From: Akebia trifoliata
Taxonomy: Eukaryota; Streptophyta; Magnoliopsida; Ranunculales; Lardizabalaceae
DNA: 64,000 nt
Direction of reading: 5' to 3'
Assembly: GCA_017979445.1 (NCBI GenBank)
Contig: JADQWC010000627.1
Location: 31,001 to 95,000 of the forward strand
A program made the position numbers and the translations under genes. Of the stretch, positions 22,633 through 35,420 are shown piece by piece. The notes beneath the pieces are model-generated. The model saw only the letters and a program-made list of their open reading frames with translations. It made no database searches and was not told where the DNA came from. Every line of letters begins with the position of its first letter. Position 1 is the first letter of the stretch.

Positions 22633-24789
22633 ACACGGATGGTGATCGCATATATGATACACCTGATAGATGCCTTTATGAACCAGGCCTAAAAGTTATC
22701 ATCCCTCACCAGGCCAACAACATCCACGCTCCTTTCCTGGGTTAGATACTTATCTACCATCATAAGCCCTAGAGATGGGCTAAGGTGGCGCGACAAGGAT
22801 GTGATGTCATCGTTGTCATCTCATTAGAAATTATATTTTTATATTTTCCTTAGCTTGTGGGCAAGTAAGGGGATCGAACCCAAAAGAAAGGGGGGATGTT
22901 ACCAAATTAGCAAGAATGAAGTTAATCTAAGTTACAAAATTTAAAACTATTTTTATACCTTTTTGAAATAAATGGATAGTAAATGTTGCTAGGAATTAAA
23001 ATAATAGAAATGAAATTATACTAAGAAAATAAAAAAGATAAAGTCATTAGTGATTAGAGTAACTTAGGATTAGCAAATAAAATTGTATTTGAATTTATCT
23101 TTCTTTGCACTCAACCTCAAGGGCTTAGTGTGAGCTCCTTGGCTTGGAAGATATGGCATGAAACTTTGAAAAATACTATAGTTAGGATTCCTTTACTCAC
23201 TAATGTGCGAAGTCCCGACCACTAAATATCTAGTTTAAGCATGTTCTATCTTGATTTCATCTAAACATAAAGCATCTAAGTTAAACATATGAGATGTAAA
23301 GATTCATCTAAAGCTTTTACCCATTCAAGTTTGATAAAACTTTGAAGTGAATCATATAAACAACATAAAAACATGGAAGGATAAAGAAATAACACAGAGT
23401 TAAAGCTTGCTCCTAGGCTTCCTCCTCTCACTAATGGAGAGAGTCTATGGTCATTGCAAGGATATAAGAAAAAGTAAAAGAAATAACACTTGTACTTATG
23501 GTAACCAAAATACACCATCTCCTTGAAAAATTACAGAAGTTGCTAAAATAAAATCTAACTACAAAATGAAAATTACAGAGAAAATATGGGCATTGAGGGA
23601 AGAAAAAGAAGATACAAGGGCCCGATGACTCTTTTCTTATTGAGAAAATGATCTAAGTGTTCTAAAAAGATTCAAAAATAGTTGTCATCACTCATGCGTA
23701 TAATCTTACGTGCAGAGCAAATAAGAGAAATTTTAGAGCGATCCAACCTCGTGGACTGCGCCACATTGATCTAGGAATATCCAGATCTCCATTTTTCTTA
23801 GTTATTTGATTGGATTTCTTGATTGCAGTACATTCTTGATTGATTGATTGATTTCGTATTCATCTGGATGAGTTGATCATTGACCTGTATAATGAACACA
23901 CGCAACTAGTTTTCTGATAATTATATTTATTTTATGCAATTAAACCTAATTAACAAGAAATATCATGGAATGTGATAAATTGAGACTAAACATACTTATT
24001 TACCTAATCTAATGAAATAAGGATAGAAATTAAGATAAATATATGGGAAAAGTACAAATAAATCAGTGTTTTGAAATACTAATTAGGATGTGAAGGCTCT
24101 CGTTGTGCTGGAAGAACAGAAGCTCCCCTAGATATAATGTATAATACTACTCATCGATAAAGTAGGGGTAGTACTGTCACTTGGTGTACGTCGATAGGCG
24201 TTCCTCACCTCTTGCCTCCTACTAACTATTCGTGGAAGATCATGAAGTATGACGGAGAAAATCTACAAAAGAAGAACATTAGACCACAAGCATAGAGAAC
24301 TTCAAGTTGAAATGACGAGGATAAATATTAGATAACTCACATCTCAAAGATAATACCAATCAATGTGGGTGCGTGCACTCCAAAGGCTACTCTTGATCGC
24401 CATAGCATCTCAAGTAGCCTAGAAGGCACCCAAAGGACAATTCTCATCGGGGTGATGCCGACTCGACAAATAGAAATGGAAGTAAAAAATTTCCTTTATC
24501 CAATCAAATTCAGATGGGACGACAGAAGCCTCTATAGACTTGACAAACTAACTTGACTCAATAGAAAAAGAGTAGACTCAATCTAAAGGTAACATGACAT
24601 TGAAAAATTGGACTCGAGCTAACCCAAATAACTCAAGACAAAGTACCCACAACAGATTTGATTAAGACTGAGACATTGCTTACAACCGGCGGGACTAAGG
24701 TACTATGATCTTCAAGGAACAACTGTGTAATTTTGAGAGATTTTGGGGTCATTTTTGATGAATCATTTGATGTTGACATTTGTTCTAAC
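22633..24789. other. Unassigned AT-rich spacer
   Basis: No coding frame, RNA gene or terminal repeat recognised. A GGGATCGAACCC block at 22873-22884 resembles the B box of a tRNA, but no tRNA fold surrounds it. Frames at 23276-23518 and 24365-24556 have no recognisable content. Confidence 0.5.
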
Positions 24790-26260
24790 TGACCGGACTA
24801 GTGACCCTAATAAAACAGTGAACGATTGAGCTTAGGTGCAATGATAACTTGTAACCCTCTATTGAAAGTGAATTTAATCAATTTCAGTGTTACCCCCTTG
24901 ATAACATTTTAAATGAACCCTGAGATTTTGTTGAATTCTGTGCACCAATCCATTAAACAATTCATCAATTCAATGATTATTTAGAAGGAAACTAATTTTA
25001 TTGCACTCTTGAAAATTATTGAAATTTTTTTTCATAAATCTGATTATTTTTTTGCAATCATTTTCTTTTTAGGAAAAAATATTTTGATAATTTTTCAAGG
25101 GCCATGCAAAAATAGATTTTTTGTAAAAAACATATTTAAAAAATTTTCCATGCGAAAATAGATCTTTTGTAAATCATTTTTCCTTCCTTTTCTTTTCTTT
25201 TGAAAAATATTTTTTCTAGAAAATATTTTTCTTCTTTTAAAATGGGTTGAAACCTAAATTAACAAAGAATTTGAATTCCATTTTGATTTAAATGGTCCAG
25301 CCCATCATGATCGTTGGATCGAGATGGACTGGGTCATTATGAACCATTGCCAAGTTTTTAAAATGAATACTTTCTTGGGTTGGTGCACCCAGTAATACAG
25401 CAATTTCGAATCGGGTTAAAAAAAAAATTTGATCATTGAGGACAAAATCATACATTCATGATCTCATCATTTGTAAGGTCCATTCTAAAAAGTAACCCGG
25501 GAACACCCACGATAAGCTCGAGTTATAACCTATAGGGAGATTTCTAGACTTTGTGTTTACTACGTGCAATGCAATTTATCTAGCCACCCTTGCCCAAGTG
25601 CACCTATATATCTCTCGAGCGTACTCAATCAGACGATACGTGGAGACTTGATTTGATATACTGTATAAGTGATAAGCTAGGACTCCAACCCAAATCTCTG
25701 AAGTCAAAAGCAACAAATTTAATCTCCAGTTGAGAGGTGGCGTACAATACTGAACAAGGGCCCACTTAAATACCTCCCGTCTAGAATAGACATTGTCTAT
25801 CCCCCTCATATAGTAGGGTACAGTGGGGCAGGATTTCGCTTAGGCACTGATTTTGACAAAGAAGTGTAATTGGTGAATTTAGATTAACTTTGATATACCG
25901 TATAAGTAAGAGTTTAGGGTTGGCGATCGGAACAATTGAATTTGCAGCTTACAATAGGACAAAGGATCAAATCGCTCCAACATGGGTGTATCGATATACC
26001 TTTTAGTGTCACTTGATCGAGCGGTATTGATGACCCAATTTTATATACCCTAAGGTACGTGACTAGAGTTGTGATTTTTATAAATGACGTCACATCTCCG
26101 AGGAGACCGGGCCACGCACTAGTGCCACGTTGGCTAGAAAGGACATGCAAGTGTGCAATGCAACAATATAAACGTGTTAGTGGTGTGTGTCAAATAGGGT
26201 TGGGTGTGCCTGGGACATTTTTTTCAATAAATGGGCTTATGGACCACATCAGATCACAAA
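24790..26260 (-). mobile_element. Internal Ogre-like fragment lacking ORF1
   Basis: 24880-25030 matches 7785-7990 and 25030-26260 matches 9200-10340, so this copy has no counterpart of the ~1.2 kb that carries ORF1 in element O. No LTR was identified at either side. Frames at 25576-25809, 25914-26150 and 26059-26280 are unsupported. Confidence 0.6.
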
Positions 26261-26280
26261 ATTATGGTTTCACATATTAA

Positions 26281-27312
26281 TCAAGAAATACAAACAACAT
26301 CCATAACATTCATTTCGAGATCAAAGCATAAACATCATAGAGATATATCAATCAGATCATGGAATATTAAATAGGCAATCAATTAGATGTAACATATAAT
26401 AATCAATCAAATCCAACATTGAAACAGGCACAAAATTTTTTTTTGATGAATCAAAACAATTTTTTTTTATTGTCTAGTCAAAGATCACTTTGGGTAACCC
26501 TAAACAAATCGAGATTCTCAAAGAATATTCAATTGAAGATAAAATGATAATTGTGGAGGAGTGATGACTCTCTTTTCTAACTTTTTTTTTTTATTTTAGA
26601 ATATTTGTATTTTTGAATTTATGACTCAACAAGTTTCTCAATGAGAACTTAGGTTATCTCAACTAACCCATTAAGATTTCAAATTTTCTAAAGGTAATTA
26701 AGCCACGTGGTTCATCATGTCGGCAATCCAATGTCACAACCTTAAAGATTTTGATGGAAAAATTTGGATCTGAAAATAAAATTCACATTAATTTTTTTAA
26801 ACTTTGATTAAAGGTTTTTGAAAATGAGCGATTACGAAATCCCAAATCTAAAATTAAAATTCCAAAATAAAAATTAATTATTTTTCTTAAATTCTTTTGA
26901 AAGTTCTTTAAGTTTCAACTTCCACAAGCCTATGACATTGGATGGTGATTTTAAGTGGCACATGGTGAACTCAACTACACTTAGTAAGTAGGAAATCTTA
27001 CTAGGTTAGTGAGGTTAGCTTTGCTTGAGGGCCATCCACATTTGAAGTCAGATAACTTTTCTTAGTAATTGAGGAAAGTGGTTTTGTCATTTATCCAAAT
27101 TTGGAGTGAGACCTACATTGAAAAAAAAGAAATAATGTAAAGAATTGTGGTGTTGAGAAACATAGCTTTGTGTTTTTTTTTTTAAGATGTAAATCCGGCA
27201 ATAATGTGGGTCCCTTCCAAATTTCATTTGGGTAAAACAACTTTGAAATCATTTTCTATCCAATTTACAGCACAAACCCAACTCAACGCAACTCACTAAA
27301 ACAGAAACAACA
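26281..27312. other. AT-rich spacer without recognised features
   Basis: No protein-like frame. Poly(T)/poly(A) runs near 26430-26470, 26585-26595 and 27170. Confidence 0.5.
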
Positions 27313-27460
27313 TTAAACAATAACTAAATATCCCTTCTGCTCCCTTTTTCCCTCAATCTCATTCCACATACTAATCCCAGCATACAAATTTGATAGCAAG
27401 ATATAAATTCCTACATTCTGAGGATCCAATTCAAGAGCCCTTTGAGCGGCCAATTTACCC
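27313..27460 (-). pseudogene. Pentatricopeptide (PPR) protein fragment
   Basis: The minus frame reads LGKLAAQRALELDPQNVGIY, then ILLSNLYAGISMWNEI, then EQKGY before a stop. This is the E-type motif near the C-terminus of plant PLS-class PPR proteins (AAexLLELDPxNxGxYVLLSNxYAxxxxWxxV). These are organellar RNA-binding proteins of several hundred residues. Only ~45 residues remain; the upstream part of the frame is unrelated, and no PPR repeats are seen nearby. It is a gene relic captured among repeats. Confidence 0.75.
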
Positions 27461-27499
27461 AACATGCTGCCAGCAACACTCACGACTAAACAAAAAAAC

Positions 27500-27770
27500 A
27501 TTTTCTTATGGATGTTGCTGCCTCCCACAACGTGTATTGCCCTCACACAAAAAAAAACTTACATGTATGTTGCTGTTACCAACACAAATTTCAGCACCCA
27601 TTTTTTTATTTTTTCATGCTGATGTCACAACATACATTCAAAAAAATATATTTAAAAGATATGTGGCTGTTAGCAATACATAACTCAACAAAATTTTCTT
27701 TGTATATGTTGCTGCCAGCAATACAAAACACATTCCTTCTTTGAAATGTGGCTGCTAGCACACACTACAC
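27500..27770. repeat. Degenerate repeats of a TATGTTGCTGCCAGCAATAC block
   Basis: Five iterations of ATGTTGCTG- or ATGTGGCTG-type sequence, followed by CAAYAC, at about 27508, 27562, 27660, 27708 and 27748. Several carry a TTGCTG-C-CAGCAA inverted repeat. No gene. Confidence 0.55.
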
Positions 27771-27978
27771 ACACGTCCACACCTCACACACTCTCTCTTT
27801 TATCTCTGTGTCTCTTTTGATGTCTTCTTAAATAAAATAAAAAAGCTTTTTAATTGGAGAAGAATATAGAAATAGAGACGTTCTCTTTCTTTTTTTGTTG
27901 TTTTTCGTCCTCTTCTTTCTCATTGGAGAAGAATATATAAATAGAAAAAAAAACGTTTTCGCTATTGGCACCCTACGT

Positions 27979-27981
<3 letters not shown>

Positions 27982-28035
<54 letters not shown>
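27982..28035. repeat. (AT)27 microsatellite
   Basis: 54 bases of pure AT repeat. The flanks differ from those of the AT runs in family-4 LTRs, so its origin is separate. Confidence 0.98.
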
Positions 28036-28037
<2 letters not shown>

Positions 28038-28052
28038 CATTTTTTTTCTGAT

Positions 28053-28316
28053 TTTTTTTCTTGGAATCCTCTCCTCATCACGAACAACATTAAAAAAGGA
28101 AAAAAAAATTATTTCTTACCACATCACTCACAAATAATTTATTTGAGAAGAAGATGAAAAATAAAAAAAATCATTTTTTACTAATGACACACGCACAAAA
28201 ATATATTTTTTTAATTATTATTATTTTTTTAATTTTTTTCTTGGGATTCTTTCCTCATCACGAACAACATTAAAAAGTTTTTGTTTCTTAGTGCATCACT
28301 CACAAATAATTTATTT
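28053..28316. repeat. Direct duplication of a ~90 bp block
   Basis: 28053-28143 and 28230-28316 both contain TTTTTCTTGG-ATTC, then CTCATCACGAACAACATTAA, then CATCACTCACAAATAATTTA. Confidence 0.8.
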
Positions 28317-28670
28317 TCACAACTCGTCGCTTATGCCTAGTAACGCATTAAAAAAATTCATCCAAAAAAAAACCCTAACTCTCATCCCAACCACCATCAT
28401 TTTATCCTCAATTCATATGTCAATTTGAATATTTCATTGTTTAGAGTCATCCCAGAATGACCCTAGATTGAATCATAGAAAGAATGTGCCAAACAAAATA
28501 TTCACCATTCAAATAAGTAATCAATAATCGAGGCAAAAAGAATGATAAAAAAATAAACAAAGAAACAAACAACTAAAAATAAAATAAAATAATTAGGTCG
28601 TTCTGGCAATGCTTCTCATACTTGGAGCTTTTCAAGTCTAATCCTCAATAATCCCCACTGGAGTCACCGC
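28317..28670. other. Spacer without recognised features
   Basis: AT-rich, with no coding frame or terminal repeat seen. Confidence 0.5.
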
Positions 28671-30274
28671 TGAAAGCGCCCTTGATCCACGGGGTGTGCA
28701 GATCCACTTTTGATTTTTGAGGTTTGGGAGTCGCCACCTAGTTATTACGGTCTAAGAACTGAGTATTGACTCTAAATATAAAAAAAAAACTAATCTATGA
28801 ATAAAAAGAAACTATGGTTTGAGGATCACGTTACGGGGTTAGAAGGTGTTAGGCACCAACCCAGCCCAGCAAACGCCAGTCTCTACTACTTCACAAAAAT
28901 GGATTACATTACTAAAAGACTTAAAATAAATAAAAAAGTAAAAAAGAATACCTAAATGATCGTAAAAATTTGTTCCCTCAGTACTAGCGGGGAACGTCTT
29001 TGTACGAGTTTTCCTATTTTTCCTCCATCACTGGATCTGCTTTAGATCTCCAAGTTGATATGTCTTCTTCTTATATCTAAGTATTTTTTATATTTTTTAG
29101 AGGGTTTCTGGGTGTTTTTTGAAATTTTTCTGAGAGTTTTTTGAAGAAAAAACTAGGGTTTGCATGATAGGTAGGGGGTTAGGACTTCAAAATCAGGGTT
29201 TGAGGAAGACTAGGGAGACTTTTTAACCTACTTTTTCTAGGGTTTATTTTGACCTGCGAGATTAAGTTGTGGAGGCTTCTATTTATTAAAAAAATTGAAG
29301 AATTAAGGTTTGACTAGGTCTCCTTTTAAGATTTTGACTTATGTCTTTTTTGATTGACTAGGTTGTTTTAGATTAGGGTTTTAATTAGGGTTTTAACATA
29401 AGTCTTATGAGATTGATTTGGTTTATTTTAAATTAGGTTTTGTTAATCTTGCATACAATGAAAGAATATATTTGTGATATTTGAAAAATTCCCCATAATT
29501 ATATTTTAATTCTTTAGGCCCCCAGATGGAGGGATCTTTTAATAAATATCAGGGGCTCCACTTCAATAAATGGGCAACCATTAACAATTTTGCATGAAGG
29601 CTTGATTGATTAATTTTCTTGATTAATATTTTTAAATTAATTTTATTAAGGTTTCATTTTACGTTAATTAATAATTTAATTATTAATTTTGAAATTTAAA
29701 ATTGTTAAAATTAAAAAATTACCATTTTACCCCTGAAGAGAACTTTTGCGTTTCAAGTCATTTTTTGATGTTCTGGGATATTTTGGAATCGATTTTTCGT
29801 AAGGAATTCAATGGGATTATAGGTTTGTGTTATTTATGGGATTTTGATATGAAATAATCGTAAATCCTATGAAGGGCATTTTCATAATTTTATCAAATTT
29901 TGTGAAAATTGGCAAAACGATTTATTTGATTTTTAGTTTGTTGTTTATGTATTCGAAAGGGTTTTCCTAAGCGTAAGGAGGCTCTAAGGATGTTTTGATG
30001 TTAGGGGTATTTTGATAATTTGATCATTTTTTAATGATTTTTATCGTAAAACTTCTTTTTGTCTGTAAAATGATGATTTCTTTATTTTTAGGGTTCTATT
30101 TTCCTAGTGTAACATGATTTCTATAGTTTTATTAGTTTGAGATACCTCATCCGAATTTCTGAAACATATCTAGCAACAAAATAGAACATCGGAACATTCA
30201 TCCATCATTGGGAATCATCGCGATCGGGTTGACGAGTTGATTAATTAGGTGAGTGCAAAAATAGGGTGTCTACA
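28671..30274 (-). repeat. Solo LTR, family 1, minus strand
   Basis: Reads TGAAAGCGCC at 28671 and GGTGTCTACA ending at 30274, the reverse complements of the LTR ends; 1604 bp, with no internal sequence at either side. The five flanking bases (ACCGC left, ACATC right) do not match, so there is no clear target duplication. Confidence 0.88.
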
Positions 30275-30541
30275 ACATCGTCTTGACCAACATACCATAA
30301 TTTATCTTTCCAAGTCCCTAATTTTCTGACATAAACCAAACCAAAAGTTCTTGATAATCCAACTAAACCCACGAAGGGGTCACTATCCAAATACAAGTGA
30401 GAGTACATGAAAAGGGAAACATGGTCAACGATATTGCAAAATCAAAAGCATGTTTTAAAGCAAAGAGAAGCAAAGAAACTAGAAACAAAAAAAATATATT
30501 CCAACACCAACCACCCTCAAACCACTCAAATCCCCCATAAA

Positions 30542-31810
30542 ACGGTGGCACCCTGCCAAACGCTAACACAAATCCCTATGTCAAATCTCAAGGCACTAGC
30601 ACCTCGAAATTCGGCATGGTCTCCTCTGTTTATGTTAGCATTCCAAGGTGATCAACCTGTACCTAATAAACGATATACATTATCCTGCCTATATACATAC
30701 AAAATATAATAATAGCGGAAGCCTATATACATCTAATAATGTATGATAGATCAAAGTGCGAAAAGATAAATAAAACACAGGATTATACAAAACTTCTCAC
30801 TCTAACAAAAGTTCTAACGCTCATTACAAAATTCATAATACTACCTAGATAAACTAACACCACTAGAGGGGTATAATCCCAATACTCACCAAGTAATGGA
30901 CTCTGGTTGTCAATTTGACCTACCAGATAGTCCTCACTCGTGTTCTACATCTGCTTCGTCAAGCTCCGGATTTGAAACTAAAAAAATGGAGAAGGAAAGG
31001 GTGAGTAACAATGATTACCTAGTAGGGAAGCAAACAATTTATGCCCATAATCTCTCCTAACATGAATTAATAAACATATTGAATCATTTTAAAATATGCA
31101 AAATTTTACAGAAGAAAATATGATTAACTGGTACATATAGCCAAGGATGAGCAACTAAACATTTTACAACTCACATTACACCGATCAGTAGTACTCACTA
31201 TAACATTCTCTTTTTATACAAATCTAATTAATCAAATGGAAACATTAAACAAGTATTTTATTTTATATATTAAAATAAGGCAACAGATACATAATACACA
31301 ATGGTGGAGTAGTGGAATTAGAAAGTTGGGATTCACAACTGGATCACTCCCAGTCGGGATATGATGTTTATATTCTTTATTGACATTTAGTTCCTGATTT
31401 TGTGGACGGTCGTTGCACTTACCACACTTGATTGACCATTTATCCAGTTCAGACTGGCCGTTTGACGTGACCAAAAGCAATGGGTCTATTTTCGATGTGT
31501 CAAAACATTCGACTACTATAGATTGTTAGTAATCATTGACTAATCATCTTCGTCTATGCTTATCAGGCATGCATGTGATTCCCAAATATACAAATCATTT
31601 ATATATAACTACCTTTACATTACAAATTCATTGATAAAGATAGAGAGGAATAAACTTGGATTCCAGTTGTGACTTCACTCTTATATGCGTCCCATACCAC
31701 GTATGAGCTTAGTGGTCCCTACCTTACATCCCAGGATAGTACACTACTCCGGATGATATGACGCACTATCTCTTCAGGCATTCACAAACTCTTTAACAGC
31801 TCACAAAATA

Positions 31811-31861
<51 letters not shown>

Positions 31862-32741
31862 TATTTACAAAAAAAAGAAAAATTAACAATACAAGGTTGA
31901 GAATGGATATCCAGTTTCTTACCATGCAACTGTGGCCACCCGGCCTAAAATAAATAACAGAATGAAAACGTAAATAATGTCTCGCGTCAACAAATATTAA
32001 ATAAACATACAACCAGTAACATTATCTCTAGATATCCGTTCACCAACCTACACACAACACAATAATATAAAATGCAGACATCACCCCTCGGGTATGACTC
32101 TGACATTTTATCGTTTCATACCCTTTCTCCCTTTTTTTGATTTTTATAGTTTTCAATATCTCATACAAAATACCCACTTTATGATATTCATCGACTCAAT
32201 ATGAATTCATTGAATATTAAGTCACTTTTCCAATTATGAAATTCATTTTTATCAATAATATTGAAAAGTACAAAACTTAAATCAAAACGGGGTCCGAGCG
32301 GTGCACATGACCCAACTAACGGAAATAACCCGGTGAAATATCCTACCCACGTATAATTTGTTATAAAATACAATTAAACATATCAAATATGTAAGTTCTG
32401 GCGTGAATTTGAAACAACGAAAAAGAATTCTATATTTTAAAAATATATAACAAATTTTCGATAAAATCCTAGATAAAATTTTCAGAAAGTGGGTATTTTA
32501 TTATCTTTACATATTTTGGAAATATATAACAACGGTTACCAAAAGAGATTGAAAGTCTTTACTATCTCTATGCACAAGGATCGAAGTGTGTGCGTGAAAA
32601 TAGAGATAATTGGCATGGAAATCGAGGTGATTCAAACTTTGAGGCGACTGATTTCTGAGGTTGACCTAGTGGTTTTGAAGATCTCGACATCATCGTCCTT
32701 TCTCCCATCTGTGACGGATAACGGTTTGACCTCAAAATAGA
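30542..32741 (-). repeat. LTR family 4, inverted copy
   Basis: On the minus strand it runs from a GGTCAAACCGT block inside the LTR to the end GGCAGGGTGCCACC, at the low-coordinate side. It lacks the first ~1 kb of the LTR. It contains an (AT)21 run at 31816-31857. No primer site or polypurine tract was seen beside it. Frames at 30407-30709, 31232-31480 and 32188-32373 are LTR sequence. Confidence 0.8.
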
Positions 32742-33438
32742 TTGGTGGGTCGCTGTTGTACGGTAGGATACTAGAAATCTACTCTCACTTTGTAATGTTA
32801 ATTTCTCATTTGTTTTCAAAGTAAAACGATATGTATACAGTAGAAACAACCAAGCTCATATGTGGTATGAAACGCGTATGAAAATAGAATAACAATTGGA
32901 ATTCGAGTTCATTCATATCTATCTTTACCAATGAACATGTAATGTACACGAATAGGACGATATATTGAGAATCACACGCACGCCTAATAAGCATAAACCA
33001 AGATAATTGGTCAGTGATCACTAACAATCTAGAGTAATCGAATATTTTGACACATCGAAAAGAGACTCATTACTTAGGATTACGTCAAACGGTCAATCTG
33101 AGCCGGATAAATGGTCAACCAAGTGTGGTAAGTGCAGCGATCGATCACAAAATTAGGAACTAAAAGTCAGTAAAGTATTGTAATATCATGTCCCGACTAA
33201 GAGCAAGTCAATCGTGAATCCTAACTCTCTAATTCCACTACTCCACCATTGTGTATTATATATTTGTTGTTTATTTTTTATTATAAAATGAAATACATAT
33301 TTAATGTTTTCATGTTGCCAATTAGATTTGTATAAGAAGATAATGCTATAGTGAGTACTAGTGACTGATGTAATATGAATCTTTTAAATATTTAGTTGCT
33401 CATCCCTAGCTATATGTACTAGTTAATCGTAGTTTAAC
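32742..33438 (+). repeat. LTR family 4, diverged plus-strand fragment
   Basis: Matches the second half of the family-4 LTR in plus orientation (ACGGTAGGATACTAGAAATC region to GCTATATGTACTAGTTAATC). It is joined head to head with the inverted copy on its left and stops at the insertion point of the family-4 element at 33439. Confidence 0.75.
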
Positions 33439-34020
33439 TGTAACACCCCGAATTTTTAATTCATATCTCGAGGAAAAAATAAATAGTGGAATTTTAAGAA
33501 AATCTTGAAAATGGGACTTAGGGGTAAAACTTTAGGATATTTCTGATAATTTTTAATGAAATTTGACCTCACCATTGGATTCAAAATAATCGAAAAACAT
33601 ACTTTAGCCTGTAAGCACGCTCAAATGCGAGTCCAAATATAAAAGTTTCAAAATGCTTGATTGCCGAGTCGGACCAGGCCAAAATAGTGAATTTTTGCTA
33701 GATCAAGAATTATTAAGATTAGATTATACCATTGGATTCGTAACGAAAAATTATTGAACATGGACTATTTAATTGTCATTTTTGGAGACCAGAAAGTCGA
33801 ATTATCGTCAAAAATGAAAACGACATCAATTTTAGGGGTCACCTCAGGTCCAAAATGTTAATTTTTGTTGGAGATAGAATTTATAGAAATTGACCACATC
33901 ATTAGATCCGGAATAAAAAATTAGGTGAAATAGAGTATTCATTTGTCAGTTTTGAAGTCCGGATGGTTAAGTTATTGTCGATCGAAACAATTGGCAAAAT
34001 ACCGAATTCGTCCCAAATTT

Positions 34021-34030
34021 TATATAAATA
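34021..34030 (+). promoter_or_regulatory. TATA box of LTR family 4
   Basis: TATATAAATA, identical at 16243-16252 and 40326-40335 in the other plus-strand copies. Confidence 0.65.
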
Positions 34031-34164
34031 AAATTTTTAATTTTTTTTATTTATTCGTCTTCTCCAACTCGTCCAAAACAGCCAACGAAGTAAACGAATT
34101 TTCTTCGATTTCTTCCGATCTTCCACTTCAGATCCCTCGCAAACGACCACTTTCGACTATCGCC

Positions 34165-34505
34165 GCAGAAGAGAAAAAGATCCGCAGCTTCGACATCTAT
34201 AAAATCCACCCAAACTCATTCCATTTCACTTTCTTTTCATCCAATAACGTCAAAAATTAGTCGTATTTATATACAGAAATTTTAAAACTTTGACCTCGGA
34301 TTTCATCCGTTTCGGGGTCAAATCGTCTTCCGACGTAGAAGGGAGAAACGTCCGCAGCCTCGTTCTCTACAAAACCCACCTAAATTCCTTTCATTTTCTC
34401 GTCTTTTTCACCCCGTATAGTCAAAAATCAGCCGTATTTTTATACGGAGATTTCGTAACTTCGACTTCGATTTTCATCCGTTTCGGGGTCAAACCGTCCT
34501 CCACC
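34165..34505 (+). repeat. Tandem ~170 bp duplication inside LTR family 4
   Basis: GCAGAAG-type unit starts lie at 34165, 34335 and 34506 here (periods 170 and 171), at 40471, 40642 and 40813 in copy 3, but only at 16390 and 16561 in copy 1. Peptides read from it recur between copies because the DNA is repeated; none resembles a known protein. Confidence 0.85.
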
Positions 34506-35321
34506 GCAGAAGGGAGAAAGGACGACCACATCAAGATCTTTGAAACCACCAGGTCGGTTTTGAAAATCAGCCACTTTAAAGTTTAGTCCGTCTCAATTTT
34601 CGTGCCGATCGCCTCGATTTCCACGCACGTGCTTCGATCCTTTCGCCTGGAGATTGTAAGGAACTCTCAATTTCTATTAGTAATCGTAGATTGTGAAAAT
34701 TACATTTAAGATTTTATCGAAAAAATTTTGGATGTATTTTCAAAATATAGAATTATTTTGTTATTTAAAAATTCACGCCAGAAATTGCATGTTTGATATG
34801 TTTAATTGTATTTTTTATAAAATTATACGTGGGTAGGATAATTTAACGGGTTATTTCCATAAATTGGGTCTTGTGTATTGCTCGGACCCCGTTTTGATAT
34901 GAAATTTGTATAATTTTTCAATATTATTGATAGAAATAAATTCTATATTTGGAAAATGTGATTTAATATTCAATGAACTTATATTGAGTTGAAGAATATC
35001 AGAAAATGGATATTTTATTGAAGAGATTGAAAATTATAAAAATCGAAAAAAGGAAAAAATGGTATGAAACGGTAAAATGTCAGTCACACCCGAGGGCTGA
35101 TGTCTGCATTTTACGTTGTTGTGTTGTGTGTAGGTTGGTGAACAGATATCTAGGGATAATATTACTGGTTGCATGTTTATTTACTTTCTGTTAGCACGAA
35201 GCGCTGTTTGCGTTTCCGTTTTATTATTTATTTTAAGCCGGCTGGCCACACTTGCATGGTAGGAAACTGGATATCCATTCTCAACCTTGTATTGTTAATT
35301 TCTCTTTTGTTTTCAAATGAA

Positions 35322-35325
<4 letters not shown>

Positions 35326-35417
<92 letters not shown>
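35326..35417. repeat. (AT)46 microsatellite in the 5' LTR
   Basis: 92 bases of AT repeat between GAAAATA and GTAGCTATTTTGTGAG. It occupies the same LTR position as the AT runs at 17357, 31816 and 41635. Confidence 0.98.

Positions 35418-35420
<3 letters not shown>

Noticed and set aside
22873..22884. GGGATCGAACCC as part of a tRNA gene
   Set aside because: Resembles a T-arm, but no acceptor stem, anticodon arm or A box is arranged around it.
27828..28137. Frames rich in Tyr-Ile repeats
   Set aside because: Direct translation of the (AT)27 microsatellite; the same applies to 35169-35432 and 41478-41723.
30255..30274. Extending the minus LTR by three bases to TGTTGTAGACACC
   Set aside because: All other family-1 copies start TGTAGACACC, and the extension does not create a target duplication.
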